The notes beneath the pieces were generated by a model. That model saw only the letters and a list, made by a program, of their open reading frames with translations, was not told the origin of the DNA and did not search any database. From NCBI RefSeq assembly GCF_002797395.1, contig NZ_KZ454943.1, positions 2,902,543 through 2,947,646 on the forward strand: a stretch of DNA of 45,104 nucleotides, written 5' to 3'. The position numbers and the translations under genes were made by a program. Position 1 is the stretch's first letter. The number at the start of each line of letters is the position of its first letter. Shown here piece by piece: positions 21,878 through 30,422 of the stretch. This DNA comes from Bacillus solitudinis. Its GTDB lineage: Bacteria; Bacillota; Bacilli; Bacillales; Bacillaceae_D.

Positions 21878-23434
21878 TTGAGTAAAACCAATCGAGTAAG
21901 AGCACCAAACCGTTTAGTAAATCGTAGGAGTAAGGCTAAAATTGTCAACCAAGGCTATGGGAGTCATGGAGCAAACTCTCAAAAGAAAAGCCTTGCAGGG
22001 TGGATGTCCCAACCCGGTTCCGCTCTTGAGGACATAGAGCACAATATAGAAAAACTTAGAGACCGCTCAAGAGACCTTTTTATGGGCGCTCCTCTTGCAA
22101 CAGGTGCATTAAAAGCAATTAGAACAAGCGTTATCGGTACTGGGCTCAAATTGAATACACAAATTGATTACGATTATTTAGGGATGTCAATGGAAGAGAA
22201 GGACGCATGGGAAACAAAGGTTGAAAGAGAGTTTTCTTTATGGGCAGACAGTATTCATTGTGATGCACAGCGGATGAATAATTTTTATTCCCTTCAACAA
22301 TTAGCGTTTTTATCTTGGCTTTTAAGTGGTGACAGTTTTGTTTTACTTCCAGTTATACCAAGAGAAAACATGCCTTATGACATTCGGGTCCAAATCCTAG
22401 AAGCTGATCGAGTGAGCACCCCTAAGACTGAATTTGATGGAAAGATTGTAAATGGAGTTGAAATCGGCAAGTATGGTGAAGTTGTGGCCTATCATATTGC
22501 TCAAAAGCATCCTCACTCCACCACTTTCTCGAAACAAGAATGGGTAAGGGTTTCTAAATTTGGAAGAACAACAGGTAGACCAAACATCTTACACCTAATG
22601 GAATCAGAACGACCTGAACAGAGAAGAGGCGTGCCGATTTTAGCGCCAGTGATTGAATCTTTAAAACAATTAGCTCGTTATTCTGAGGCAGAACTGATGG
22701 CCGCAGTCGTGAGTGGCATGTTTACGGTATTTATTAAAAGTAATAATCCTGATGAAAGACCAATGGGTGAAGGTGTTCCGGTTGAGGATCAAGTTGGCGA
22801 TATGGACGAAGGTACTTATCAGATGGGGAACGGTTCAATTGTTGCATTAGCGGATAATGAAGATGTGGTAAATTCTAACCCTGGCAGACCAAACACTGCC
22901 TTTGATGGTTTTGTAACATCTATTTGTCGCCAAATTGGTGCAGCGTTAGAACTCCCTTATGAGATATTACTTAAGCATTTCACTAGCAGTTATTCAGCGA
23001 GTCGCGGTGCACTGCTTGAAGCTTGGAAAATGTATCGTATGCGTCGGTCTTGGATGGCTGCTGATTTTTGCCAACCGATTTATGAAGAGTGGTTAGCAGA
23101 AGGAATTGCGAAAGGGCGAATTGAAGCACCTGGTTTCTTTGAAGACCCAGTAGCCAGAAAAGCATATTGTGGAGCTGAATGGAATGGACCAAGCCAAGGT
23201 CAATTAGATCCGCTTAAGGAGGTGAATGCAGCTACTAAACGGATTGAAGAAGGACTAAGCACCAGGACTCAAGAAACGGTTGAGCTTGGCAATGGTGACT
23301 TCTTCAGAAACCATAGCCTACGTGTTGTGGAGGAAAATTTAAGAAGGGAAGGAGGAGTGATTAGCAATGGTCAAACACAATATGCGGAACCTATTCAACA
23401 AAATCCGGATGGGCCCGACTCAGACGAGCAATAA
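21878..23434 (+). CDS. Portal protein (lambda gpB family)
   Basis: 518 residues. TTG start after AAGGAGGTAAATCGAA. Portal features of the lambda family: basic N-terminus with SLAGWMSQPGSALEDIEHNI, RSRDLFMGAPLATGALKAI, HCDAQRMNNFYSLQQLAF, and the conserved ALELPYEILLKHFTSSYSAS with ARGALLEAW-type sequence after it. Forms the dodecameric ring at one head vertex. The 3' end overlaps the protease gene by 68 bases. Confidence 0.92.
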   Translation: MSKTNRVRAPNRLVNRRSKAKIVNQGYGSHGANSQKKSLAGWMSQPGSALEDIEHNIEKLRDRSRDLFMGAPLATGALKAIRTSVIGTGLKLNTQIDYDYLGMSMEEKDAWETKVEREFSLWADSIHCDAQRMNNFYSLQQLAFLSWLLSGDSFVLLPVIPRENMPYDIRVQILEADRVSTPKTEFDGKIVNGVEIGKYGEVVAYHIAQKHPHSTTFSKQEWVRVSKFGRTTGRPNILHLMESERPEQRRGVPILAPVIESLKQLARYSEAELMAAVVSGMFTVFIKSNNPDERPMGEGVPVEDQVGDMDEGTYQMGNGSIVALADNEDVVNSNPGRPNTAFDGFVTSICRQIGAALELPYEILLKHFTSSYSASRGALLEAWKMYRMRRSWMAADFCQPIYEEWLAEGIAKGRIEAPGFFEDPVARKAYCGAEWNGPSQGQLDPLKEVNAATKRIEEGLSTRTQETVELGNGDFFRNHSLRVVEENLRREGGVISNGQTQYAEPIQQNPDGPDSDEQ

Positions 23435-24596
23435 AAACAGTTGGCAAGTTAAAAACTTGTCTGAAACAAAAGGCGAGGTCTTGATTTATGGCGATATTGA
23501 AGAGTATCGGTGGATGGAAGAGGATGTGACGGCTTATAATTTCTCGAAAGAATTGAAGAACTTAGGAGATGTCACTGAAATTGATGTACGTATTAATAGT
23601 GGAGGCGGTAGTGTCTTTGCTGCACAAGCGATTTACAGTCAATTAAAGGCACACGTAGCCAATGTAAACGTCTATGTGGATGGATTAGCTGCTTCTGCCG
23701 CTTCTTTAATTGCAATGGCAGGTGATTCTATTAAAATGCCAGCAAATGCCATGATGATGATTCACAACCCAATGACGATTGCTGTTGGATGCGCGAAAGA
23801 CTTTGAAAAGACAATGGACACACTTGGAAAAGTGAAAGACTCAATTCTAGCGACCTATGAAGCGAAGACAGGTCTTTCTCATGAAGAATTATCGCAAATG
23901 ATGGATGATGAGACCTGGTTAACAGGAGCAGAAGCAGTTGAAAAAGGTTTTGCTGATGAATTACTGCATTCGGTTGAAGTGACAGCTTCGGTTAAAGGGA
24001 AGCAACTCATAGTAAACAGTGTTAAACATGATTTATCAGCCTTTAAAAAGAAACCAGCTTTTCCTGATAATGAGCAAGAACCTCAAAACTCATTTAAGGA
24101 TATGATGGCTGAATTTTTCAACATGTTTAAGAACAGCAGTCAAAATGTTGCTGATAATAAAATAAATAAAGGTAATGAGGAGGAAGAAGACTTGAAAACA
24201 TTAGAAGAATTAAAGAATAAGTACCCTGAACTTTATAACCAAGCTATTCAAGAAGGGGCAACTGTTGAGAATGCAAGAATTAAAGAGATTGATGAATACA
24301 CTGAGCCTGGTTTTGAGGAAATTATGAACGAGGCAAAGGCAGATCCTACTATGACTGTTGAATCGGCTGTTATGAAACAAACAAAGGCAATGAAAGAGTC
24401 CAGAAACAAGCAGAAAGAAAGCCACAAGAATAAAGGGAATCAATTTTTAGAAAATAGAAAGTCTGATGCTGGAGATTTAGAGGGGATTGAAGGAGATTCG
24501 GCTCCAGAAGGTAATGGGAATGAACAGAAAGAAATTGAGGACCATGCTAAAGCTATCGCTAATGCGATTAATAAAAATCGAGGAGGGGTTAAATAA
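23367..24596 (+). CDS. ClpP-like head maturation protease with scaffold-like C-terminus
   Basis: 409 residues. The ClpP/S49-like domain spans about residues 30-205: INSGGGSVFAAQAIYSQLK, the Ser nucleophile in GLAASAASLIAMAG, the His in MIHNPMT, and an acidic WLTGAEAVEKGFADE segment. The C-terminal 200 residues are highly charged and helical (EEEEDLKTLEELKNKYPEL), as in lambda gpC/Nu3, where the scaffold is made from the end of the protease gene. ATG start with AAGGAGGAG upstream. An internal start for a separate scaffold is plausible near 24187, after GAGGAGGAAG. Confidence 0.9.
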   Translation: MVKHNMRNLFNKIRMGPTQTSNKNSWQVKNLSETKGEVLIYGDIEEYRWMEEDVTAYNFSKELKNLGDVTEIDVRINSGGGSVFAAQAIYSQLKAHVANVNVYVDGLAASAASLIAMAGDSIKMPANAMMMIHNPMTIAVGCAKDFEKTMDTLGKVKDSILATYEAKTGLSHEELSQMMDDETWLTGAEAVEKGFADELLHSVEVTASVKGKQLIVNSVKHDLSAFKKKPAFPDNEQEPQNSFKDMMAEFFNMFKNSSQNVADNKINKGNEEEEDLKTLEELKNKYPELYNQAIQEGATVENARIKEIDEYTEPGFEEIMNEAKADPTMTVESAVMKQTKAMKESRNKQKESHKNKGNQFLENRKSDAGDLEGIEGDSAPEGNGNEQKEIEDHAKAIANAINKNRGGVK

Positions 24597-24958
24597 TGCC
24601 GACATTAGACACTTTTGAAAGAGATAATTTGTTTGCTGGTGGAATTCAACCTGTTGTAACAGATGCTATTACTCTTGTAACAGGTACTTCATATGTGAGA
24701 GGTACAGTTTTAGGTATTGTAACCGCAAGTGGAGAGGCAAAAGCTGTTGATTCAGTAGCTACAGACGGTTCTCAAACTCCTTTTGCTATTCTTGCTGAGG
24801 ATGTTGATGCAACAGGCGGAGCAACTCCTGCTGCTATTTATTTAACAGGAGAATTCAATGAGAATGCTCTTACTTTTGGTGGAACTGATACTACCGCAAC
24901 ACACACAAGAAAATTACGCGATATCGGTATTTTCTTAAAAACTAACCAGGAAGCTTAA
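24596..24958 (+). CDS. Head decoration protein (gpD-like)
   Basis: 120 residues. RDNLFAGGIQPVVTDAITLV, YVRGTVLGIVTASG and PFAILAEDVDATGGATPAAI match the head decoration protein D family, which stabilises expanded heads as trimers. Start overlaps the protease stop (TAATG), with GAGGAGGGG upstream. Confidence 0.87.
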   Translation: MPTLDTFERDNLFAGGIQPVVTDAITLVTGTSYVRGTVLGIVTASGEAKAVDSVATDGSQTPFAILAEDVDATGGATPAAIYLTGEFNENALTFGGTDTTATHTRKLRDIGIFLKTNQEA

Positions 24959-24971
24959 GGGGGAATAATTG

Positions 24972-26006
24972 ATGCCAATTAATATCTATGATACACGTAC
25001 AATGTTAGCTGCAATTGAAATGAGAAAGCCGGTTCATACTTTCTTAAAAGATACATTTTTCTCAACTCCAAAAACGTTCACATCCGAACATGTAGACGTT
25101 GATTACTATAAGGGTCGTCGTAGATTAGCACCGTTTGTATCATCGAGGGTAGCTGGAAAGGTAATGGATCGAGAAGGTTTCACTACTAAGACATTTAAGC
25201 CCGCTTCTATTAAACCGATGAGAATTATCACTGGGGACGATATTAATAAGCGGTCACTAGGAGAAAATATTTATTCAGCAAAAAATCCTGATCAAAGAGC
25301 TGCAGAATTGCTGGCACAAGATTTATCTGATATAGATGAAGCTATCTCTCGCCGTGAAGAATGGATGGTGTCTCAAATCCTATTTACTGGTCAAGTTGAG
25401 ATTAAAGGAGAAGGAATTGAGCGAACATTAGATTTTGATTTCACAAACAAAACAACATTGAGTGGTACAGCTTTGTGGAGTGATGCAGGTAGTGATCCAA
25501 TTGCAAATTTAAAACAATGGAGAACAACCGTCATCCAAAATTCAGGAATTACTCCTGATAGAGTAATTATGGCATCCGATGTTGTTGATTCTTTTATTGG
25601 TCATGAAAAGGTTAAAGACGTAATGGATAATCGTCGAATTGTTTTAGGTCAAATTAACCCTACTACTCTACCAAACGGTGTTACTTATATCGGTTCTATT
25701 TCTTCTTTAGGATTAGATATTTACAGCTACGACGAGTGGTATTTTGATGAAGTTGCTAATAGCGAACAACCTATGATTCCCTCTGGAAAGCTTATGTTAG
25801 GATCGACAAGAGCACGTTCTTCTATGCTATACGGCGCTGTTACATTGACAAATGCCAAAACAGATAATTTTACAACATACGAAGGAGAACGAATTCCAGA
25901 TTCATGGATTCAGAAAGACCCGGCGGCACGTTTCTTACAAATCCACAGTCGACCGCTTCCAGTTCCTCATGAAGTGGATTCTTGGTATGTGGCGACAGTC
26001 CTATAG
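24972..26006 (+). CDS. Major capsid protein (lambda gpE family)
   Basis: 344 residues. IYDTRTMLAAIEMRKPVHTF, then TFFSTPKTFTSEHVDVDYYK and RRRLAPFVSSRVAGKVM are typical of the lambda gpE capsid family, as is RREEWMVSQILFTGQVEIKG and the MIPSGKLMLGSTRARSSMLY-like region. ATG 24972 is preferred to the TTG three bases earlier; AAGGGGGAA lies upstream. Confidence 0.93.
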   Translation: MPINIYDTRTMLAAIEMRKPVHTFLKDTFFSTPKTFTSEHVDVDYYKGRRRLAPFVSSRVAGKVMDREGFTTKTFKPASIKPMRIITGDDINKRSLGENIYSAKNPDQRAAELLAQDLSDIDEAISRREEWMVSQILFTGQVEIKGEGIERTLDFDFTNKTTLSGTALWSDAGSDPIANLKQWRTTVIQNSGITPDRVIMASDVVDSFIGHEKVKDVMDNRRIVLGQINPTTLPNGVTYIGSISSLGLDIYSYDEWYFDEVANSEQPMIPSGKLMLGSTRARSSMLYGAVTLTNAKTDNFTTYEGERIPDSWIQKDPAARFLQIHSRPLPVPHEVDSWYVATVL

Positions 26007-26020
26007 GAGGGTAATCAATC

Positions 26021-26344
26021 ATGATAAAGTTAAAAGAACCAGTAGTTCATGATGGCGCTTCTTATGAAGCGGGGGAGCTAATTGAAAAAATTGAAAAGAA
26101 TCAAGCACAGCGTCTCGTTGGTTTAGGAGTCGCTTTTTTTGTGGCTGAAAATAATTCTCCTCCTTCAAAAGAAGGTCTTGAACTTTCCTTTGAAGGAATT
26201 GAACTTGAAGAATTAAAAGAAGCTGCAAAAGATGCTGAGGTGACTTTTAATGCCCAAATCGGTCTTGAAAAGCTGATCGAACGAATCAAGGAAGAGGGAA
26301 AAGTAGAAACTGTCTTATCTCAATTTGATAATGGTGAAGAGTAA
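26021..26344 (+). CDS. Small head-region protein with HeH/LEM-like C-terminus
   Basis: 107 residues. N-terminal KLKEPVVHDGASYEAGELIE and RLVGLGVAFFV are the beta-rich opening common in small proteins after capsid genes; the C-terminus (ELEELKEAAKDAEVTFNAQI onward) looks like a two-helix HeH/LEM motif. ATG with AGGAGG upstream. Stop overlaps next start (TAATG). Exact role unknown. Confidence 0.75.
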   Translation: MIKLKEPVVHDGASYEAGELIEKIEKNQAQRLVGLGVAFFVAENNSPPSKEGLELSFEGIELEELKEAAKDAEVTFNAQIGLEKLIERIKEEGKVETVLSQFDNGEE

Positions 26345-26661
26345 TGCCTAAATTAAGGGATTATTTTTTTTCGGATTTATTGACCTTTATTAATTCTGAT
26401 GAATTTGCTGTGAAAGCTATCATAGAGGACGAAGAAGTAGACGTTGTTCTTGATAGTGACAAGTTAAAAGAACGACAAATGAATAATCATACAGAGGGGA
26501 TCCATACCGAGGAGCTCCTTTTTCATGTTTCTAAGAGTGGGCTTTCTTTCTACCCACGTTCAGGTAACCGTGTGAGAGTTGACGGGTCATTGTGGAAGGT
26601 CATCGACGTCCAAGAAGATGAAGGACTTTTTACCATTACTGTTGAGTGGGTGAGTGCATGA
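26344..26661 (+). CDS. Head-tail joining protein (FII-like)
   Basis: 105 residues. Small beta protein with SGLSFYPRSGNRVRVDGSLW and VIDVQEDEGLFTITVEW, the pattern of the lambda gpFII-like attachment family. Begins in a TAATG junction and ends in an ATGA junction with the next gene. It should sit at the neck where tails join heads. Confidence 0.72.
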   Translation: MPKLRDYFFSDLLTFINSDEFAVKAIIEDEEVDVVLDSDKLKERQMNNHTEGIHTEELLFHVSKSGLSFYPRSGNRVRVDGSLWKVIDVQEDEGLFTITVEWVSA

Positions 26662-27221
26662 AGATGCTTGTTACATCTGATGAAAAGATGCTCAATGATG
26701 TTCAAGAACGTCTTAGTCAGTTTCCGCAAAAAGCCCCTAATGCTATCTCTAGTGCTTTAAACCGTGGGGTAACAAACATGAACAGTAATTCTAGAAAGGA
26801 AATTCGGAAAGATTACAACATCAAAGCTGGAGACATAAGCCCAACTTTGAAGGTGTTCAGAGCTTCTCGGGCAAGTCTAGGTGCTTCTGTTCAATCAAAA
26901 GGCGGAGTAATACCTCTTGAACGATTCAAAATATCACCAAAAACAATCAATCCTAAACGAAAAACACCAATTAAAGCAGCTGTAAAAAAAGGCGGTGCAA
27001 AGTCTTTAGGTAGTGGCTTCGTGGCCGATATTAGTGGTCCCAAAGTTTTTAAACGGACAGGTGAATCTAGATTACCTATTAAACGTTTATTCGGTCCGTC
27101 TGTCCCACAAATGCTAGAGAATGAAAGAGCACGTGAGGAAATCCAAAAACAAGGGCAAGAAACTTTCGAGAAGCGTCTGGAGCATGAAATTAATCGTATT
27201 CTTGAAAAAGGGAGAGCGTAG
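26658..27221 (+). CDS. Minor tail protein Z-like
   Basis: 187 residues from ATG 26658 (ATGA overlap with the previous stop). Basic protein with APNAISSALNRGVTNMNSNS, RKEIRKDYNIKAGDISPTLK and the GPSVPQMLENERAREEIQKQ ending, the pattern of the gpZ family that completes the tail end facing the head. No membrane segment. Two further ATG codons are available upstream but lie in the preceding gene. Confidence 0.82.
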   Translation: MKMLVTSDEKMLNDVQERLSQFPQKAPNAISSALNRGVTNMNSNSRKEIRKDYNIKAGDISPTLKVFRASRASLGASVQSKGGVIPLERFKISPKTINPKRKTPIKAAVKKGGAKSLGSGFVADISGPKVFKRTGESRLPIKRLFGPSVPQMLENERAREEIQKQGQETFEKRLEHEINRILEKGRA

Positions 27222-27223
27222 CG

Positions 27224-27706
27224 ATGACTCCACTTGAACTACAATCAGCATTGAAAAAGCGTGTTGAAAAAGCGGTTATTGATTTATTGTTAAATTCTTC
27301 TGAAGGTGTACAAAAAACGATTCAAGTCTTTGAGCAACACCTTCCAACAAAAGCTAAATCCTCGACAAGAAATCCTGAGAGCACTCTTTACCCTTGTGTG
27401 ATCGTCTACCTTGACGGTGGCGATCGTCAAGATTTTGGCGCCCCTCATCAAGCTAAGTTCTTTTTGGTTATCGGTGTATACGATGAAGAGAGTAATAATC
27501 AGGGTTATAGAGATGCGATTAGTATAGCCCAAAAAATCATTCAGAGTTTAGAACGACAACCAATGATAGAGGGACGCTTCGAATTACAATACCCTCTTAA
27601 TTGGAAATACAGTGATGAAGAAAATGGGCCTTATCATTTTGCTTGGATTGAAGCTAATTTTGAACTACCGCACTCAAAACGTGAAGATGTGGAGGGTTAT
27701 ATATGA
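27224..27706 (+). CDS. Tail terminator/completion-like protein
   Basis: 160 residues. PCVIVYLDGGDRQDFGAPHQ, KFFLVIGVYDEESNNQGYRD and a QYPLNWKYSDEENGPYHFAW segment fit a small alpha/beta tail-completion fold. Position between the Z-like protein and sheath is the usual one for the tail terminator of contractile tails. Family assignment is by position and general pattern. Confidence 0.62.
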   Translation: MTPLELQSALKKRVEKAVIDLLLNSSEGVQKTIQVFEQHLPTKAKSSTRNPESTLYPCVIVYLDGGDRQDFGAPHQAKFFLVIGVYDEESNNQGYRDAISIAQKIIQSLERQPMIEGRFELQYPLNWKYSDEENGPYHFAWIEANFELPHSKREDVEGYI

Positions 27707-27963
27707 GCAAAAGAAAAAAAACTAGTGAAAAGCAAGTTATTTATTGTGGTCCTTCTTTAAAGAATGTTCAGCAATATAGTATCTATCGTGGTGAACCTCC
27801 CGAACACGTAAAAAAGCATATGGAAAAAAGCGCCGTTGTAAAAGAACTCTTTGTTGAAACGGAAGATTTTGGTCGTATTCGCAGAAATATAAAGATGCAA
27901 GGAACTCGAGAGAATCAGCTTTATTTAAAGGCTCTTGAATATGTGAAAGGAGTGAATAATTGA
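27703..27963 (+). CDS. Small protein before the tail sheath
   Basis: 86 residues, basic (QVIYCGPSLKNVQQYSIYRG, then EDFGRIRRNIKMQGTRENQL). Begins in an ATGA overlap and ends at TGATG with the sheath gene. Similar short genes stand at this place in P2-like Bacillus prophages; function unknown. Confidence 0.68.
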   Translation: MSKRKKTSEKQVIYCGPSLKNVQQYSIYRGEPPEHVKKHMEKSAVVKELFVETEDFGRIRRNIKMQGTRENQLYLKALEYVKGVNN

Positions 27964-29420
27964 TGGCATATGAGCATGGTATAACTATTTTGGAGAATCC
28001 AACATCGATTCAACAACCAGTCGAGGCATTATCGTCTATCCAAGTTGTATTTGGGACAGCCCCTATTAATTTAGCAGAAGATATGTCTTTAGTTGTAAAT
28101 GAACCGATTTTGGCACGTACCTTTGACGAGGCAAAAAGAAAGCTAGGGTATTCAGACGATTGGGAGAAGTACACACTCTGTCAGTCTATGGATGCAACTT
28201 TTAAGCAAATGAAAGTCTCGCCTATTGTGTTTGTAAATGTTCTTGATCCAGCTACTCATAAAGAAGCAGTAGCCAGCCTGTTAATCCCGGTGGTAAACCA
28301 AGAATCTAAAATTGAGCAAGAGGGAATTTTACTTGGGTCACTTGTAGTTAAAAGTTCCGACGGTTTAACTACCTATATTAAAGATACAGATTATATTGCA
28401 AATTTTAATACTAAAGGTCATGTAATTATTTCTGTATTAAGCGGAGGAAGTATTTCAGGAACAGAATTACAAGTCGATTTTGACAAACTAAATCCTACAG
28501 CTGTTACTAACGCAGATATTATTGGAGGTTATGATTCTGCTACTAATACTTATACAGGAGTAGAAACTGTTACGTTAATTTATCCAAAACTAAACGTGGT
28601 ACCAACAATTTTATTGGCTCCTGGCTTCTCTCATCATAGTGAAGTAGGGGCTATTATCGTTGCTAAGTCGCAAAAGATTAATGGAAGTTTTAACGCTTCG
28701 ACTGTTCTTGATGTAACGGGTGTGACTAAAGAAAATGCAATTACGAATAAAGAAACAAACTTATATGATGATAAGTCGTCTATTATTTGTTGGCCAAAAG
28801 CGAAAATTAGAGGAAAAACTTATTGGTACAGTGCGATTGTAGCAGCAAGAATGGCACGTACAGACGCGGAAAATGAAAGTGTACCTTTTAAGTCACCATC
28901 TAATAAGCGTATTTCCATAAGCGCTATGGTAAATGACAATGGACAAGAAGTATTTTTAGACCAGGTACAGGGAAATGTTTTGAATGCGAAAGGGATTATT
29001 ACAGCTGTCAACATGAACGGATGGAGAATTTGGGGTAATAATACGGCTGCATTTGATGCAGATGCAGGAGAGGTAATGGACCCGAAAGATCGTTTTATCG
29101 CTGTTCGTCGTATGTTTGATTGGTGGGGCAACTCATTTATTCAAAATTACTTTGATAAAGTTGATGATTCTACAAACTATCGATTAATTGAAAGTATTGT
29201 AGACAGTGAAAACATTCGTGCAAATGGCTTTCAAGCTCGTGGTCAAATTGCTGGTGCTCGAATTGAATTTAGGGAAGCAGACAATCCAACCTCTCAGATT
29301 CTTGACGGCAAGATCCAATTCATTCAAAAAATTGGTTTCTTTACACCTGCTGAAGAAATTGTAAATGTACTTGAATTTGATCCAACTATTCTAACAGACT
29401 CTTTATTTGGAGGTGAGTAA
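27963..29420 (+). CDS. Contractile tail sheath protein (P2 FI-like)
   Basis: 485 residues from ATG 27963 (a TTG lies directly upstream). Sheath family features: YEHGITILENPTSIQQPVEA and VQVVFGTAPIN-like opening, and the conserved C-terminal part with DRFIAVRRMFDWWGNSFIQN, ARIEFREADNPTSQILDG and KIQFIQKIGFFTPAEEIVN. Polymerises around the tube and contracts on infection. A middle domain (about residues 115-200) looks inserted and variable. Confidence 0.93.
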   Translation: MAYEHGITILENPTSIQQPVEALSSIQVVFGTAPINLAEDMSLVVNEPILARTFDEAKRKLGYSDDWEKYTLCQSMDATFKQMKVSPIVFVNVLDPATHKEAVASLLIPVVNQESKIEQEGILLGSLVVKSSDGLTTYIKDTDYIANFNTKGHVIISVLSGGSISGTELQVDFDKLNPTAVTNADIIGGYDSATNTYTGVETVTLIYPKLNVVPTILLAPGFSHHSEVGAIIVAKSQKINGSFNASTVLDVTGVTKENAITNKETNLYDDKSSIICWPKAKIRGKTYWYSAIVAARMARTDAENESVPFKSPSNKRISISAMVNDNGQEVFLDQVQGNVLNAKGIITAVNMNGWRIWGNNTAAFDADAGEVMDPKDRFIAVRRMFDWWGNSFIQNYFDKVDDSTNYRLIESIVDSENIRANGFQARGQIAGARIEFREADNPTSQILDGKIQFIQKIGFFTPAEEIVNVLEFDPTILTDSLFGGE

Positions 29421-29422
29421 GC

Positions 29423-29941
29423 ATGAGTAATCCAATTCCAGAGAAAGTCATTAACTATAACGTTTATGACGATGTTGATAAGTTAGTAGGCGTTAATGCT
29501 AGTGTAACTTTACCTAACTTTGAAGCAATGACTGAAACAATTAGCGGTGCTGGTATTGCTGGAGAGTTTGAATCGGTAACACCAGGTCATTTCGGAGCAC
29601 AAGAATTAGAAATTCAATTCCGAACTATTACCGAACAGTCGTTTAAGTTATTCCGTCAACGTGGTCGTTCAATCGTTTTACGTGCAGCACAATCAAGCTA
29701 CGATATGGCGGGGGGTGTTTCTCGTCCGCGAGCTTTGAAAATAACCTTTCGAGGTCAGCCCAAAAATCTAAACTTAGGATCGGTTGCGGTTGGAGGAATG
29801 ACTGAGACGGCGAATGTGATGGAGATTCTTTATATTAAGATTGAAGAGAATGGGAGAACAGTGCTTGAATATGACAAGTTGAACTTTGTCTTTATTGTGG
29901 ATGGAGAAGATATCCTTGGCAATATTCGAAATATGATTTAA
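29423..29941 (+). CDS. Major tail tube protein (P2 FII-like)
   Basis: 172 residues. INYNVYDDVDKLVGVNASVT, LPNFEAMTETISGAGIAGEF and QSSYDMAGGVSRPRALKITF are typical of the phage major tail tube (FII) family. Directly downstream of the sheath with AGGTGAGTAAGC before the ATG. Forms the inner tube. Confidence 0.92.
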   Translation: MSNPIPEKVINYNVYDDVDKLVGVNASVTLPNFEAMTETISGAGIAGEFESVTPGHFGAQELEIQFRTITEQSFKLFRQRGRSIVLRAAQSSYDMAGGVSRPRALKITFRGQPKNLNLGSVAVGGMTETANVMEILYIKIEENGRTVLEYDKLNFVFIVDGEDILGNIRNMI

Positions 29942-29955
29942 GGGGAGAATAGAGG

Positions 29956-30243
29956 ATGGACGATTATAAAATCACGTTTAAGAAACCTTACTCTTTTGAA
30001 GGTAAGGAGTACACAGAAGTTGACATCTCAGGAATAGAAAATTTAACTACAAAAGATTTAATAGATGCTGATAAACACTTTAACGCATCAGGACAGATGG
30101 CGATCATGAACGAAATGACCACAGGCTATGCTTGCATTGTGGCTTCGAAGGGGTCGGATAAGCCAGTTGAATTTTTCGAAAACCTTCCAGCTTCTGATGG
30201 TCTAAAGGTGAAAAACAGGGTGATGAATTTTTTGAACGTATAG
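29956..30243 (+). CDS. Tail assembly chaperone, short form (gpE-like)
   Basis: 95 residues (ITFKKPYSFEGKEYTEVDIS, IENLTTKDLIDADKHFNASG, VKNRVMNFLNV at the end). Matches P2 gpE-type tail assembly proteins in position (between tube and tape measure) and pattern. The zero-frame stop TAG comes three codons after a T TTT TTG slip site, so a second, longer product is expected by -1 frameshifting. ATG preceded by AGGGGAGAATAGAGG. Confidence 0.85.
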   Translation: MDDYKITFKKPYSFEGKEYTEVDISGIENLTTKDLIDADKHFNASGQMAIMNEMTTGYACIVASKGSDKPVEFFENLPASDGLKVKNRVMNFLNV

Positions 30244-30422
30244 GTCTTGCCAAACGAGATAAGCAAAAATGGTTAAGACCAATTGACGGACGCAAACTTA
30301 GAAAAGTATGCATCCGTCTTTCTTTTTCTACTCATACAAGTATTCAGACATTTTTGGATATGAACTTGCACGAAATCTCTGACGTAATCAGTGAGGTAGA
30401 GGAGGTGAGGAGAAGAAAATGA
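29956..30422 (+). CDS. Tail assembly chaperone, -1 frameshift fusion (gpE+E'-like)
   Basis: Reading 29956-30234 and then the -1 frame from 30234 to the TGA at 30420-30422 gives 155 residues, the last 62 unique (starting ERIGLAKRDKQKWLRPIDGR). No separate ribosome site or start exists for this second frame, and it stays open exactly to the tape-measure start (stop overlaps ATG 30419). P2 makes E and E+E' in the same way. Both forms act as chaperones for the tape measure protein during tail assembly. Confidence 0.82.
30228..30280 (+). promoter_or_regulatory. -1 programmed frameshift signal (slip site plus stem-loop)
   Basis: T TTT TTG at 30228-30234 is in the correct phase (AAT TTT TTG in zero frame). 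Eight bases downstream GGTCTT (30243-30248) plus CCA (30250-30252) pairs with TGG (30270-30272) plus AAGACC (30275-30280), a stem at the right distance to pause the ribosome. The same heptamer is used in P2 gene E. Confidence 0.82.

Noticed and set aside
24187-24596. Separate scaffold gene inside the protease gene
   Set aside because: GAGGAGGAAG precedes the region but no ATG follows at a proper distance (only a TTG); mentioned in the protease entry instead of being listed.
30210-30222. GTGAAAAACAGG as the frameshift slip site of the tail chaperone
   Set aside because: G AAA AAC does not fit X XXY YYZ pairing, while T TTT TTG at 30228 does and is nearer the stop.
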